Source: Pedobacter fastidiosus
Lineage (GTDB): Bacteria > Bacteroidota > Bacteroidia > Sphingobacteriales > Sphingobacteriaceae
Length of the DNA stretch: 50,368 nt
Assembly (NCBI RefSeq): GCF_014306625.1
Contig: NZ_JACRYL010000026.1
Span: forward strand, 7,570-57,937
Direction of reading: 5' to 3'
Shown here: positions 27,223 through 34,811 of the stretch, one piece after another
How the letters are laid out: each line of letters begins with the position of its first letter
How positions within the stretch are numbered: position 1 is the first letter of the stretch
Made by a program: the position numbers and the translations under genes
Notes under the pieces: model-generated
What the model was told of the DNA's origin: nothing
The model's database searches: none
Seen by the model: only the letters and a program-made list of their open reading frames with translations

Positions 27223-28110
27223 TTAAATTCTTAGCTTATTTCTTTGTTTCAAAAAATCTCTTAACGCCTGATCTAATGGCTCATCCGTAGAAACCGTTCT
27301 ATAATAAATTCTTCTATCCAGCATTTTAATTCTTGTTTCTTCTAAATAGAGTTGGAGTTTATTTTTATAGTCAGATCTGGCTTTAGCCTGATCAATTTGT
27401 ATGGTTTGCCCGGTTTCCAAATCTTCGAATGTGGTATAACCCTTAAAATCCAATTCCATTTCATTCCGTGATACCACATGGAAAACTACAATCTCGTGCC
27501 TCAATGTATTTAACGTATCTAATAAATTGAAGATTTCGTTTTCAGTTTGGTAAAGATCTGTTACGAAAACAAGCAATTCTCTTTTTTGCGTCCCTGCAAA
27601 AATTTCTTTATAATGAATTGGTTTTGTAAACGTTCCCTCAGGTTTTATCTGTTCCAACTGAAAGAATAACCTAGCCAAATGTTGATAATCCTGTTTGGCC
27701 ACCATGGAGAACAGTTCGGCATTTTTAAAAATGTACAATCCAATGGCATCTCCCTGCAAATTTGCCAAATAGGCTAAGCAAGCCGTCAAATATCTTGCAT
27801 ATTCAATTTTGGTAAAATCGCCATCGCTATGATTCATTGAAGCACTTGCATCAACTAAAAAGCGAACTGAGATATTGGTTTCCACTTCCGATTCCCGAAT
27901 GTAATATCGATCAGACCGGGCAAACATTTTCCAATCCAACGAACGTAAATCATCTCCAGGTTGGTAGCTTCTATATTGACTAAACTCTAGCCCAGCGCCT
28001 TTTACGGTACTTTTATTAATGCCATTCATAAAACCATCTATCGTTGTTTTCGCCGATAGATTGAGGTCTTTAATGGCCATTAATATTTTGGGATCGAGCA
28101 GTTTACTCAT
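27223..28110 (-). CDS. DUF58 domain protein
   Basis: A 295-residue soluble protein. The DUF58 signature GAGLEFSQYRSYQPGDDLRS is followed by LDWKMFARSDRYYIRESE, and the MIDAS-like metal motif is DASASMNHSDG in a VWA-like fold. DUF58 proteins pair with MoxR AAA+ ATPases and are proposed to couple ATP hydrolysis to target activation at the membrane. Start and MoxR stop overlap by one base. Confidence 0.93.
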   Translation of the reverse strand: MSKLLDPKILMAIKDLNLSAKTTIDGFMNGINKSTVKGAGLEFSQYRSYQPGDDLRSLDWKMFARSDRYYIRESEVETNISVRFLVDASASMNHSDGDFTKIEYARYLTACLAYLANLQGDAIGLYIFKNAELFSMVAKQDYQHLARLFFQLEQIKPEGTFTKPIHYKEIFAGTQKRELLVFVTDLYQTENEIFNLLDTLNTLRHEIVVFHVVSRNEMELDFKGYTTFEDLETGQTIQIDQAKARSDYKNKLQLYLEETRIKMLDRRIYYRTVSTDEPLDQALRDFLKQRNKLRI

Positions 28111-29108
28111 TAAATATTTGTTTTTGGTCTTGCAATCGCTTTCACTAATTCATCCGTAACTTGGTCAGAAGATACATTTTCAGCCTCTGCTTTAAAGTTC
28201 ATTAAAACTCGATGTCTTAATACTGGATAGGCCATCGTTTGCAAATCTTCCATTATTACAGCATATCTCCCGTGAAAAAGTGCCCTCGCTTTTGCGGTTA
28301 AAATTAAGGCTTGTCCGGCTCTTGGGCCGGCGCCCCATCTTACCCATTCTTTAACAAATGGAACGCTTGTTGTATCGGGTCGGGTGGCACGAATAAACTC
28401 ACTTACATAGGTAATTAAATCATCGCTGATGCTCACTTCTCGCGTAAGCGATTGTAATTGTTTAATATCTTCGGCACCAATTATTGGGTTGATAACTGCT
28501 TTTTTAGAGCCTGTTGTACTACTTAGTATTTGTGCTTCTTCAACAGCTGTTGGATAACCAATTTTAATATACAGCAGAAAACGATCCAATTGAGCTTCTG
28601 GAAGGGGATAAGTGCCCGCCTGCTCGATTGGGTTCTGTGTAGCCAGAATAAAAAATGGACGATCTAAGGGATAAGTTTGGCCACCATAAGTAACTTCAAA
28701 CTCTTGCATGGCTTCTAAAAGTGCAGATTGTGTTTTAGGAGGCGTTCTGTTAACTTCATCAGCAAGTACAATATTGGCAAATAAAGGGCCTTTATTAAAT
28801 TTGAAAAAGCGTTTGCCCGTTACGTGGTCTTCTTCCAAAATTTCTGTACCTACAATATCTGTCGGCATTAAATCTGGCGTAAACTGGATTCTTCTGAAAG
28901 ATAAATCCAAAGCTTGAGACAGTGTTCTAACCATCAGCGTTTTTGCCAAACCCGGTACGCCTTCTAACAAACAATGCCCACCAGCCATTAAGGCGATTAA
29001 CATTTCTTCAATTATAATGTCTTGGCCGACAATTACTTTCTGGATTTCGCTTTTTAATGCGCCTAATTTGCCAATTAAAGTTTTTACGTTACTTTCTGAA
29101 GTCTCCAA
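28110..29108 (-). CDS. MoxR-family AAA+ ATPase
   Basis: A MoxR-type ATPase of about 332 residues. Walker A is EGVPGLAKT, Walker B is IVLADEVNRTPPKTQ and sensor 1 is ILATQNP. The region after has the MoxR lid, and the length fits the family. No ATG exists near the start. I prefer TTG at 29106-29108, giving METSESNVKTL, the normal family start; an in-frame TTG at 29147 would add 13 poorly conserved residues. First gene of the five-gene operon running down to 21915, divergent from the DUF4159 gene. Confidence 0.92.
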   Translation of the reverse strand: METSESNVKTLIGKLGALKSEIQKVIVGQDIIIEEMLIALMAGGHCLLEGVPGLAKTLMVRTLSQALDLSFRRIQFTPDLMPTDIVGTEILEEDHVTGKRFFKFNKGPLFANIVLADEVNRTPPKTQSALLEAMQEFEVTYGGQTYPLDRPFFILATQNPIEQAGTYPLPEAQLDRFLLYIKIGYPTAVEEAQILSSTTGSKKAVINPIIGAEDIKQLQSLTREVSISDDLITYVSEFIRATRPDTTSVPFVKEWVRWGAGPRAGQALILTAKARALFHGRYAVIMEDLQTMAYPVLRHRVLMNFKAEAENVSSDQVTDELVKAIARPKTNI

Positions 29109-29259
29109 TACAATTATTTTTTTTGATTTGAACTTATTGTGCCTCAATATAGGTCATATTGCCATTATTTTTGTGGTGGAGCTCGAACAATATCAAAAAA
29201 TTTACAAGATATCTAAGTTTAAAATCTGAAATGATAAAAATTGACACTAATTTAGAACG

Positions 29260-29889
29260 ATGCAAAGATCTAAGTTTACTTTTGCGAGAATAAAATATAA
29301 TTCTGGAGATTGGGATACCGATCAACGGATGCCTTCAAATCTGTTAAATTCCCTTTTGGAGTACACAACCATCCCCTTGGATGAAGAAGAAAAAATTGTG
29401 GATTTGAGCAGTAACGATCTTTTTAAATATCCATTCTGTTATTTAAGCGGACATAAACTCGTTCAATTTAGCCAACAGGAAGCAACTAATTTTAAAACAT
29501 ACGTGCATAATGGAGGCTTTGTTTTTGTTGATGATTGCAACCATGATATTGATGGATTGTTCGCCCGTTCTTTTGAAACACAAATGAGCAATTTATTTGG
29601 CGCACAGGCATTAAAAAAAATCCCAAATGATCATGCCATCTACAATTCTTTCTTTAAGTTTGAAAAAGGACCACCAACCACATCTTTCGAGCTTAACGGT
29701 TGGGGAGATGATCTTGTACACGATTATTTAAAAGCCATTACCATAAATAATAGGATAGGAGTTTTGTACAGCAATAAAGATTATGGTTGCGAATGGGACT
29801 ATGATTTTAAAAATAAACGTTTTTTGGCTGAGGATAATACCAAATTTGGAGTGAATATTATTTTGTATGCAATGGGCGTAAACAGTTAA
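29260..29889 (+). CDS. DUF4159 domain protein
   Basis: A 209-residue protein of the DUF4159 family. The start MQRSKFTFARIKYNSGDWDT and the block GGFVFVDDCNHDIDG, then DHAIYNSFFKFEKGPPTT, are typical. The family has a class I GATase-like fold and is repeatedly linked with MoxR/BatA operons in Bacteroidota. It is transcribed divergently from MoxR across a gap of about 150 bp that must contain both promoters. No signal peptide. Function unknown. Confidence 0.88.
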   Translation: MQRSKFTFARIKYNSGDWDTDQRMPSNLLNSLLEYTTIPLDEEEKIVDLSSNDLFKYPFCYLSGHKLVQFSQQEATNFKTYVHNGGFVFVDDCNHDIDGLFARSFETQMSNLFGAQALKKIPNDHAIYNSFFKFEKGPPTTSFELNGWGDDLVHDYLKAITINNRIGVLYSNKDYGCEWDYDFKNKRFLAEDNTKFGVNIILYAMGVNS

Positions 29890-29911
29890 CCAAATATTAA
29901 ATTCATAAATC

Positions 29912-30685
29912 GTGAAAGTAATCTCTATTAAATTAGCATTGTCTATTTTTCTGCTTCTGATGATCTCTGTAAATAAATCAGTTGCTAAAATTCAATATTA
30001 TTATCAGTTAAAAATCTATCATATAAAAGGGCAGGCGCAAGAAAGTGCAGTTGATAGCTATTTAAAAGACGCTTATTTGCCAGCCTTGCACCGAGCAGGA
30101 ATCCCGAATGTTGGGGTTTTTAAACCGATAGCAAAAGATACGACCGAGCAATTAATTTATGTTTTTATTCCATTTAAAAAATTCGATGCCTTTTTGAAAT
30201 TGGATGAGACCTTGGCAAAAGATCAAAGCTATTTAGCACAAGGGAAATCGTATTTAAACGCAGAATATAATAACCCGCCATATAACAGAATTGAAAGTAT
30301 TTTATTAAAAGCTTTTAGCGCCATGCCCGAGCCAGCTCTGCCGAAACTTACTACTGCAAAAAGCGAAAGAGTTTACGAATTAAGAAGTTATGAAGCTTCA
30401 ACCGAAAGTTTATCGTTAAATAAAATCGGAATGTTTAATGATGCGGAGATCAATATTTTTACCAATTTAAACTTTAATGCAGTGTTTTATGGTCAAGTAA
30501 TTTCTGGAAGTCATTCGCCCAATTTAATGTACCTCACAACTTTTAACAACAAAGAAGACAGAGAAAAACACTGGTCGGCCTTTGGTGCAGAATATAAAAA
30601 GATAAGCGGATTGCCTCAATATCAGCACAATGTATCAAAAAATGTAACCTTGTTTATTTACCCAACGGATTATTCTGATATATAG
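29912..30685 (+). CDS. NIPSNAP family protein, exported
   Basis: A 257-residue protein from a GTG start with a signal peptide (about residues 1-25, ending SVNKSVAK). Two NIPSNAP-like ferredoxin-fold units follow, the first near YYQLKIYHIKGQAQESAVDS and the second near RVYELRSYEASTESLSLNK. NIPSNAP domains often bind small molecules or form dimers; enzymatic activity is not established. It lies 22 bp after the DUF4159 gene and may be read with it. A terminator follows about 120 bp downstream. Confidence 0.87.
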   Translation: MKVISIKLALSIFLLLMISVNKSVAKIQYYYQLKIYHIKGQAQESAVDSYLKDAYLPALHRAGIPNVGVFKPIAKDTTEQLIYVFIPFKKFDAFLKLDETLAKDQSYLAQGKSYLNAEYNNPPYNRIESILLKAFSAMPEPALPKLTTAKSERVYELRSYEASTESLSLNKIGMFNDAEINIFTNLNFNAVFYGQVISGSHSPNLMYLTTFNNKEDREKHWSAFGAEYKKISGLPQYQHNVSKNVTLFIYPTDYSDI

Positions 30686-30803
30686 GCATTTGGAAAATGG
30701 CAAATTATGAACAGAAGTTTTTTCTGTTCAGTTTATTCATAACCCAAAAATGTTGAAGGATCTATATAGTTTTGCTTTCCTATTTATATAGGGATAGACA
30801 ACT

Positions 30804-30843
30804 AAGAAAGCCTTCTCAGGATTGAAAGGCTTTCTTATTTTTA
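30804..30843 (+). terminator. Rho-independent terminator
   Basis: AAGAAAGCCTT (30804-30814) pairs exactly with AAGGCTTTCTT (30826-30836) across an 11-base loop and is followed by ATTTTT. It sits downstream of the NIPSNAP gene and upstream of the sialidase-like gene. Confidence 0.88.
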
Positions 30844-30890
30844 CAGTAATTTGGATTCTAATTAAGCTAATTCATTTACTTTTATAATCA

Positions 30891-32051
30891 ATGATGAAAA
30901 ACTTCATTTGGTTTCTTCTTTTCTTATCGCCAACTGCCTGTTTCGTACAGGCGCAAAAACACGATTCTGAAAACGCACCTCACATCCACTGGGATAAATC
31001 TACATTAAAACAAATTGCTCCAGTTGGAAATGGTTATGCAAATTATGCCCGAATGATTCAATTGCATACAGGAAATTTAATCTGCATTTATGAAACAAAA
31101 GGTGGGGTAGAGTGTGCTCAAAGTTCTGATCTTGGTGCTACATGGAAAAATCAGGTTAATATCATTCCACCGATAGAAGGTTACAATATGGCCGTTCCAG
31201 AGATTTTGGAGTTAAAGGATCATTCATTATTGATGTCTTATAATCCTCGCCCAAGAAAAGTTAATGGCCAAACTGATACCACAAAACGTTTCGAAATTCG
31301 GACTAAAAAAAGTTATGATCAAGGGAAAACCTGGGAAGATGATCGTTTGGTTTATCAGGCCAGTTATAAATTTGAAGATGGTTGTTGGGAACCCGCTCAA
31401 ATTCAAATTCCATCTGGAGAAGTACAACTATATTTCTCTAACGAGAATATCTACAGAAAATCAAACGAGCAAAATATTTCCATTTTCAGATCAAAAGATG
31501 GAGGGAAAACTTGGAGTACCCAGCCCGAAATTGTTTCTTTTAGACCTGGCCATAGAGATGGAATGCCGGTGCCGATAATGTTAAAAGGCTCAAAAGAAAT
31601 TCTTTTTTCTATTGAAGACAATGCCAATGGTCAGTTTAAACCAGCAATCATTAGAAATAGTTTAACTCAGAATTGGCAGAAACCAGTCGGTGCGGATGAT
31701 GACGAAAGAAATTTTGCCTTGGTGCCACAATTACCCGATACCGTTTATGCTGGTGCACCATATTTACGTCAGCTAAAAAGTGGCGCAACTATACTTTCTT
31801 ACCAAAGTACTTTAGGAAGAGGTAGAAATGGTGACTTAGCTTATATGCAGGTTGCTGTTGGTGATACAGAAGCCAGAAACTTTAAAGATGTTGAAATTCC
31901 TTTTGAGGTTCCTGCCAACAAGCATGGTTTGTGGAACTCATTATGCATCCTAAATGATGATACCATAATTGCGATAACCTCTACAAATGCGTTTAGCAAT
32001 TCGACTGCTGTTTGGATGATTAAAGGTAAATTGATTAAGAGAAAAAATTAA
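30891..32051 (+). CDS. exo-alpha-sialidase-like BNR-repeat protein, exported
   Basis: A 386-residue protein with a signal peptide (about 1-22, ending CFVQAQ). Three Asp-box motifs of the S-x-D-x-G-x-T-W type are clear: SSDLGATW, SYDQGKTW and SKDGGKTW. The six-bladed sialidase/neuraminidase fold is expected, close to GH33 or GH93-type enzymes. An Arg triad cannot be assigned by eye, so sialidase activity is uncertain. Periplasmic or surface glycan degradation is the likely role. The next feature downstream is ssrA. Confidence 0.85.
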   Translation: MMKNFIWFLLFLSPTACFVQAQKHDSENAPHIHWDKSTLKQIAPVGNGYANYARMIQLHTGNLICIYETKGGVECAQSSDLGATWKNQVNIIPPIEGYNMAVPEILELKDHSLLMSYNPRPRKVNGQTDTTKRFEIRTKKSYDQGKTWEDDRLVYQASYKFEDGCWEPAQIQIPSGEVQLYFSNENIYRKSNEQNISIFRSKDGGKTWSTQPEIVSFRPGHRDGMPVPIMLKGSKEILFSIEDNANGQFKPAIIRNSLTQNWQKPVGADDDERNFALVPQLPDTVYAGAPYLRQLKSGATILSYQSTLGRGRNGDLAYMQVAVGDTEARNFKDVEIPFEVPANKHGLWNSLCILNDDTIIAITSTNAFSNSTAVWMIKGKLIKRKN

Positions 32052-32079
32052 TCGTAACCTAAAATTGGCCAGATATTTG

Positions 32080-32131
32080 TATATTTGAAGCCTCAGACTA
32101 TTATTTCTACAATAGACTGAGCACTATCGCT
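32080..32131 (+). promoter_or_regulatory. upstream region of ssrA with -7-like motif and stem-loop
   Basis: TATATTTG at 32080-32087 fits the TAnnTTTG consensus, though a -33 element at normal spacing is not visible. The segment CTCAGACTATT (32092-32102) and AATAGACTGAG (about 32112-32122) form a one-mismatch inverted repeat in the presumed 5' leader before the mature tmRNA. Confidence 0.4.
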
Positions 32132-32495
32132 GGGGCCGTTCTTGGATTTGACGGGGTGGCGAAAGTTATGTTAGCATGCAGTGCGTTGTTCGGAGAGCAC
32201 TTAAAGTGAACGTTCACATTTTAGTTGGCGAAAATACTTACGCCTTAGCTGCTTAGTTTAGAACTAATTAGCTTTTGTCCCTCTAGTTGCTGCATTGTTA
32301 GACTAGAATCTGGGGCATCGAAATAACAAAGCTGGCCTTCGTGGAGATACGACACAAGGTGAGATAAAGTATCTAAGGATTTAAATAAGGTCGGTTTTCA
32401 GCCCGTTTATTTCCCGAAAATCAATTGAAAAATAAGCATGTAGAAGGTATAATTTATCTCACAACTGGACAAGGGTTCGACTCCCTTCGGCTCCA
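32132..32495 (+). ncRNA. ssrA: transfer-messenger RNA (tmRNA, SsrA)
   Basis: The 5' end GGGGCCGTTCTTGGATTTGA and the 3' TGGACAAGGGTTCGACTCCC through CGGCTCCA form the tRNA-like domain; GGGGCCG pairs with CGGCTCC. The 3' CCA is not encoded. The tag-coding region is 32227-32256, reading GENTYALAA then TAG, preceded by the resume region ttagtt. It tags proteins from stalled ribosomes for degradation. The 3' end is the presumed attachment site of the adjacent integrase. Confidence 0.97.
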
Positions 32496-32500
32496 CTGGA
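32470..32500 (+). other. putative attL in the ssrA 3' end
   Basis: The tmRNA T-arm and acceptor end are directly followed by an integrase gene and accessory DNA. Tyrosine recombinases commonly use the 3' end of ssrA as attB and restore it on integration. The exact core is inferred; no second copy was found in this window. Confidence 0.55.
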
Positions 32501-32530
32501 ATTACTAACAGAATTCACCAAAAAACACTA

Positions 32531-32570
32531 AAACCCTGCAAATCAGATATTTGCAGGGTTTTGTTTTTTG
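32531..32570 (+). terminator. Rho-independent terminator downstream of ssrA
   Basis: AAACCCTGCAAA (32531-32542) and TTTGCAGGGTTT (32550-32561) pair perfectly across a 7-base loop, then TGTTTTTTG follows. It probably ends the tmRNA transcript. If the att core is in the tmRNA 3' end, this terminator is carried by the island. Confidence 0.9.
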
Positions 32571-32617
32571 CGATTTAGTGGCTTTTTCGCCAAAATATCG
32601 CATATGCGAGGTGAGCT

Positions 32618-32658
32618 AAAAGGTGAGTCCACCGAATTTTATAATCGACTCACCTTTT
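32618..32658. terminator. 12-bp perfect stem-loop before the integrase gene
   Basis: AAAAGGTGAGTC (32618-32629) and GACTCACCTTTT (32647-32658) are exact complements. A second GGTGAG direct copy lies just upstream near 32610. It may be a terminator that shields the integrase from ssrA transcription, or an integrase arm-binding site. Confidence 0.6.
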
Positions 32659-32684
32659 TAGGGGTTAACGTTTTGATTTTCAGC

Positions 32685-32703
32685 ATGTTCAATGAGTGAA
32701 CAT
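32685..32703. promoter_or_regulatory. operator-like palindrome upstream of the integrase
   Basis: ATGTTCA then ATGAG then TGAACAT: a 7-bp perfect inverted repeat with 5-bp spacer, 55 bp before the integrase ATG. Its placement suits a repressor site. Confidence 0.45.
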
Positions 32704-32757
32704 CTTGACTTTTTTTGATTGCTTTCTTAATTTTATTAACCTTTTAAGAGCAACATT

Positions 32758-34020
32758 ATGAAAAGAAATTTCAGTTTAATTTTCTTCCTGAAAAGAGGGA
32801 AAAGAGCCTCAAGCGAAAAACTTCCTGTTTATTTAAGGATCACTGTATCAAAGAAAAGAGTTGAAGTTACATCCGGTAAAGACTGTCTGGAGAAGGATTG
32901 GGAAAACGGTAAATTTAAAGGGAACAGTTCGGCCGCTAGAACCATGAATGCTTTCCTTAAGCAGATGGAACTACAGGTTCATGATGCACATCGAAAGCTG
33001 TTAACTTTAGGAAGTGACATTACAGCTGAATCGTTAGCAAATGAGCTTCTTGGGAAAGAAGACGATAAGAAGACTCTAAGGCAGGTATTTGAAAACCACA
33101 ATAGTCAAATGGAGGCACTAGTCGGAAGTGGTTTTTCTAAAATGACCCACTTAAGATATCAGACAGCTCTTCGCCACGTTTTTCAGTTCCTAAGGGAAAA
33201 ATACAGGATTTCAGATATTGATATTAAAAAGATTGACCATAAATTTTTAACCGACTATGACTTTTTTCTTAGATCGGTAAGGAAATGTTCAAACAACTCT
33301 GCCGTTAAATACTTAAAGAACTTAAAGAAAATAGTTAAGATTTGTCTTGCCAATGGATGGATTTTAAGGGATCCCTTTGCTAACTTCAAAGCTACAGTTA
33401 AAGAGATAGATAGGGTTTGTCTCACTGATTCTGAAGTCAATCGGTTAGAGCAAACAGATTTTGCGAATGAACGTCTTGAAAGAGTTAAAGATATATTTTT
33501 GTTTAGTTGTTATACGGGGCTGGCGTATATTGATATTTATCAATTAAAGACTAGCGAGGTTATTACAGGTAGACAGGACGAGCGTTGGATTATATCAAAC
33601 AGGCAGAAAACCGGGATCCCAACCAGAATCCCCCTGTTGCCCAAGGCAATAAATCTTTTGGAGAAATATACAGACCATCCTCTGAGATCTAATTCAGAGA
33701 AGCTCTTTCCGGTTAGCTCGAATCAAAAGATGAATGCTTATCTAAAAGAAATTGCTGATGTGTGTGGTATAAAAACTATTCTAACTTTCCATTTGGCTAG
33801 GCATACTTTTGCCACTACGATCACTTTGATGAACGATGTGCCAATCGAAACTGTAAGTAAAATGCTCGGGCACAAGAATATCAAAACCACGCAACATTAT
33901 GCAAAAATTATGGATAAGAAAGTAGATGAGGACATGGCTAAACTTATCATCAAACTTGAGCAGCCCAAACAACAAAAAGCAGTTGCAATTACTACTTATA
34001 ACTATACGATCACAAAGTAG
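32758..34020 (+). CDS. tyrosine recombinase / site-specific integrase
   Basis: A 420-residue Bacteroidota-type integrase: N-terminal arm-binding Arm-DNA-bind domain (about 1-90), SAM-like core-binding domain (about 110-205), and catalytic domain (about 220-410). Catalytic elements seen are FHLARHTFATTI (His and Arg box) and LGHKNIKTTQHYAKI with the nucleophilic Tyr. The first conserved Arg is replaced in CYTGLAYIDIYQL, as in CTnDOT-type Bacteroidota integrases. It lies just downstream of ssrA and is most likely responsible for insertion of the accessory region. No excisionase gene was seen next to it. Confidence 0.95.
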   Translation: MKRNFSLIFFLKRGKRASSEKLPVYLRITVSKKRVEVTSGKDCLEKDWENGKFKGNSSAARTMNAFLKQMELQVHDAHRKLLTLGSDITAESLANELLGKEDDKKTLRQVFENHNSQMEALVGSGFSKMTHLRYQTALRHVFQFLREKYRISDIDIKKIDHKFLTDYDFFLRSVRKCSNNSAVKYLKNLKKIVKICLANGWILRDPFANFKATVKEIDRVCLTDSEVNRLEQTDFANERLERVKDIFLFSCYTGLAYIDIYQLKTSEVITGRQDERWIISNRQKTGIPTRIPLLPKAINLLEKYTDHPLRSNSEKLFPVSSNQKMNAYLKEIADVCGIKTILTFHLARHTFATTITLMNDVPIETVSKMLGHKNIKTTQHYAKIMDKKVDEDMAKLIIKLEQPKQQKAVAITTYNYTITK

Positions 34021-34811
34021 AAATAAAAGGCACATTTTCAATAATTGGCAGACATAGGGATCATTCCCTACAAGGAATGTTGAATTCTTAGAACACCTTT
34101 CTGGCTTCTTGGAGGTATTAGAAAGGATTTTCGAGAAAAATAAGTTGCAGGAGGAGGGTGGAAATTTTAAGAAATTGTAGGGTTTTGGTGTTCTAAAAAT
34201 ATTTCCATCTCATAGTTAGAGAGATTTTTAGAACACTTTCCCACAATTTAAATTGGGTGCCCGTAAAAAGGCAATTAACGAACTTTTTTATTGACGATCT
34301 GAAGCGTATTGCCGACTTAAAATTAAACAGTAATTTAAAATTTTTATAATTTATTCACGCAGCAGGTTGGATAGAGTAGACAATACGTAAATCGAGCTTT
34401 TATACTGATTTCGAAGACACAATTCACAGAGTGGAGGCTTATTACGAAAAATATGGAGGAAAAATATTGCATCCATAGTTACATTCAGCGACGTAGAGAA
34501 GAAAAATTTAAGCCACTTGGATAAAAGAAATGGTATTCTATGAAACCAAAGATATCCCCCTTGTCATCAATACCGATAAAAAGCTTACCACCCTGCGCAT
34601 TTGCTAAGCCGAAAATTCACATCAAATATTCACCGTTCTAGGATTGCTTATATTCAATATTTTGCTTTTCGGACATGTTTTTAAGTCAAGCTAAGTATTG
34701 AAAGATATGCAAAAATTTGGCAAAGGCTCCCGGTGACCATAAACTTATTTCATCTATAAATATACAGATGAAGTAAGAACTTTGAGAACTTTAATTCTAT
34801 CTAGATTACAA
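34021..34811. other. 790-bp gene-poor stretch with gene remnants and TTAGAACAC repeats
   Basis: Three copies of TTAGAACAC(C) occur at 34088-34097 and 34228-34236 (plus) and 34087-complement at 34187-34196. Short frames at about 34392-34480 (FYTDFEDTIHRVEAYYEKYG) and 34525-34610 (MVFYETKDIPLVINTDKKLT) look protein-like but are stopped at both ends, so they are probably eroded gene fragments. Nothing intact is visible. Confidence 0.4.

Noticed and set aside
34392..34610. Protein-like fragments after the integrase
   Set aside because: Stops at both ends and no long frame; kept only as a note on gene remnants.
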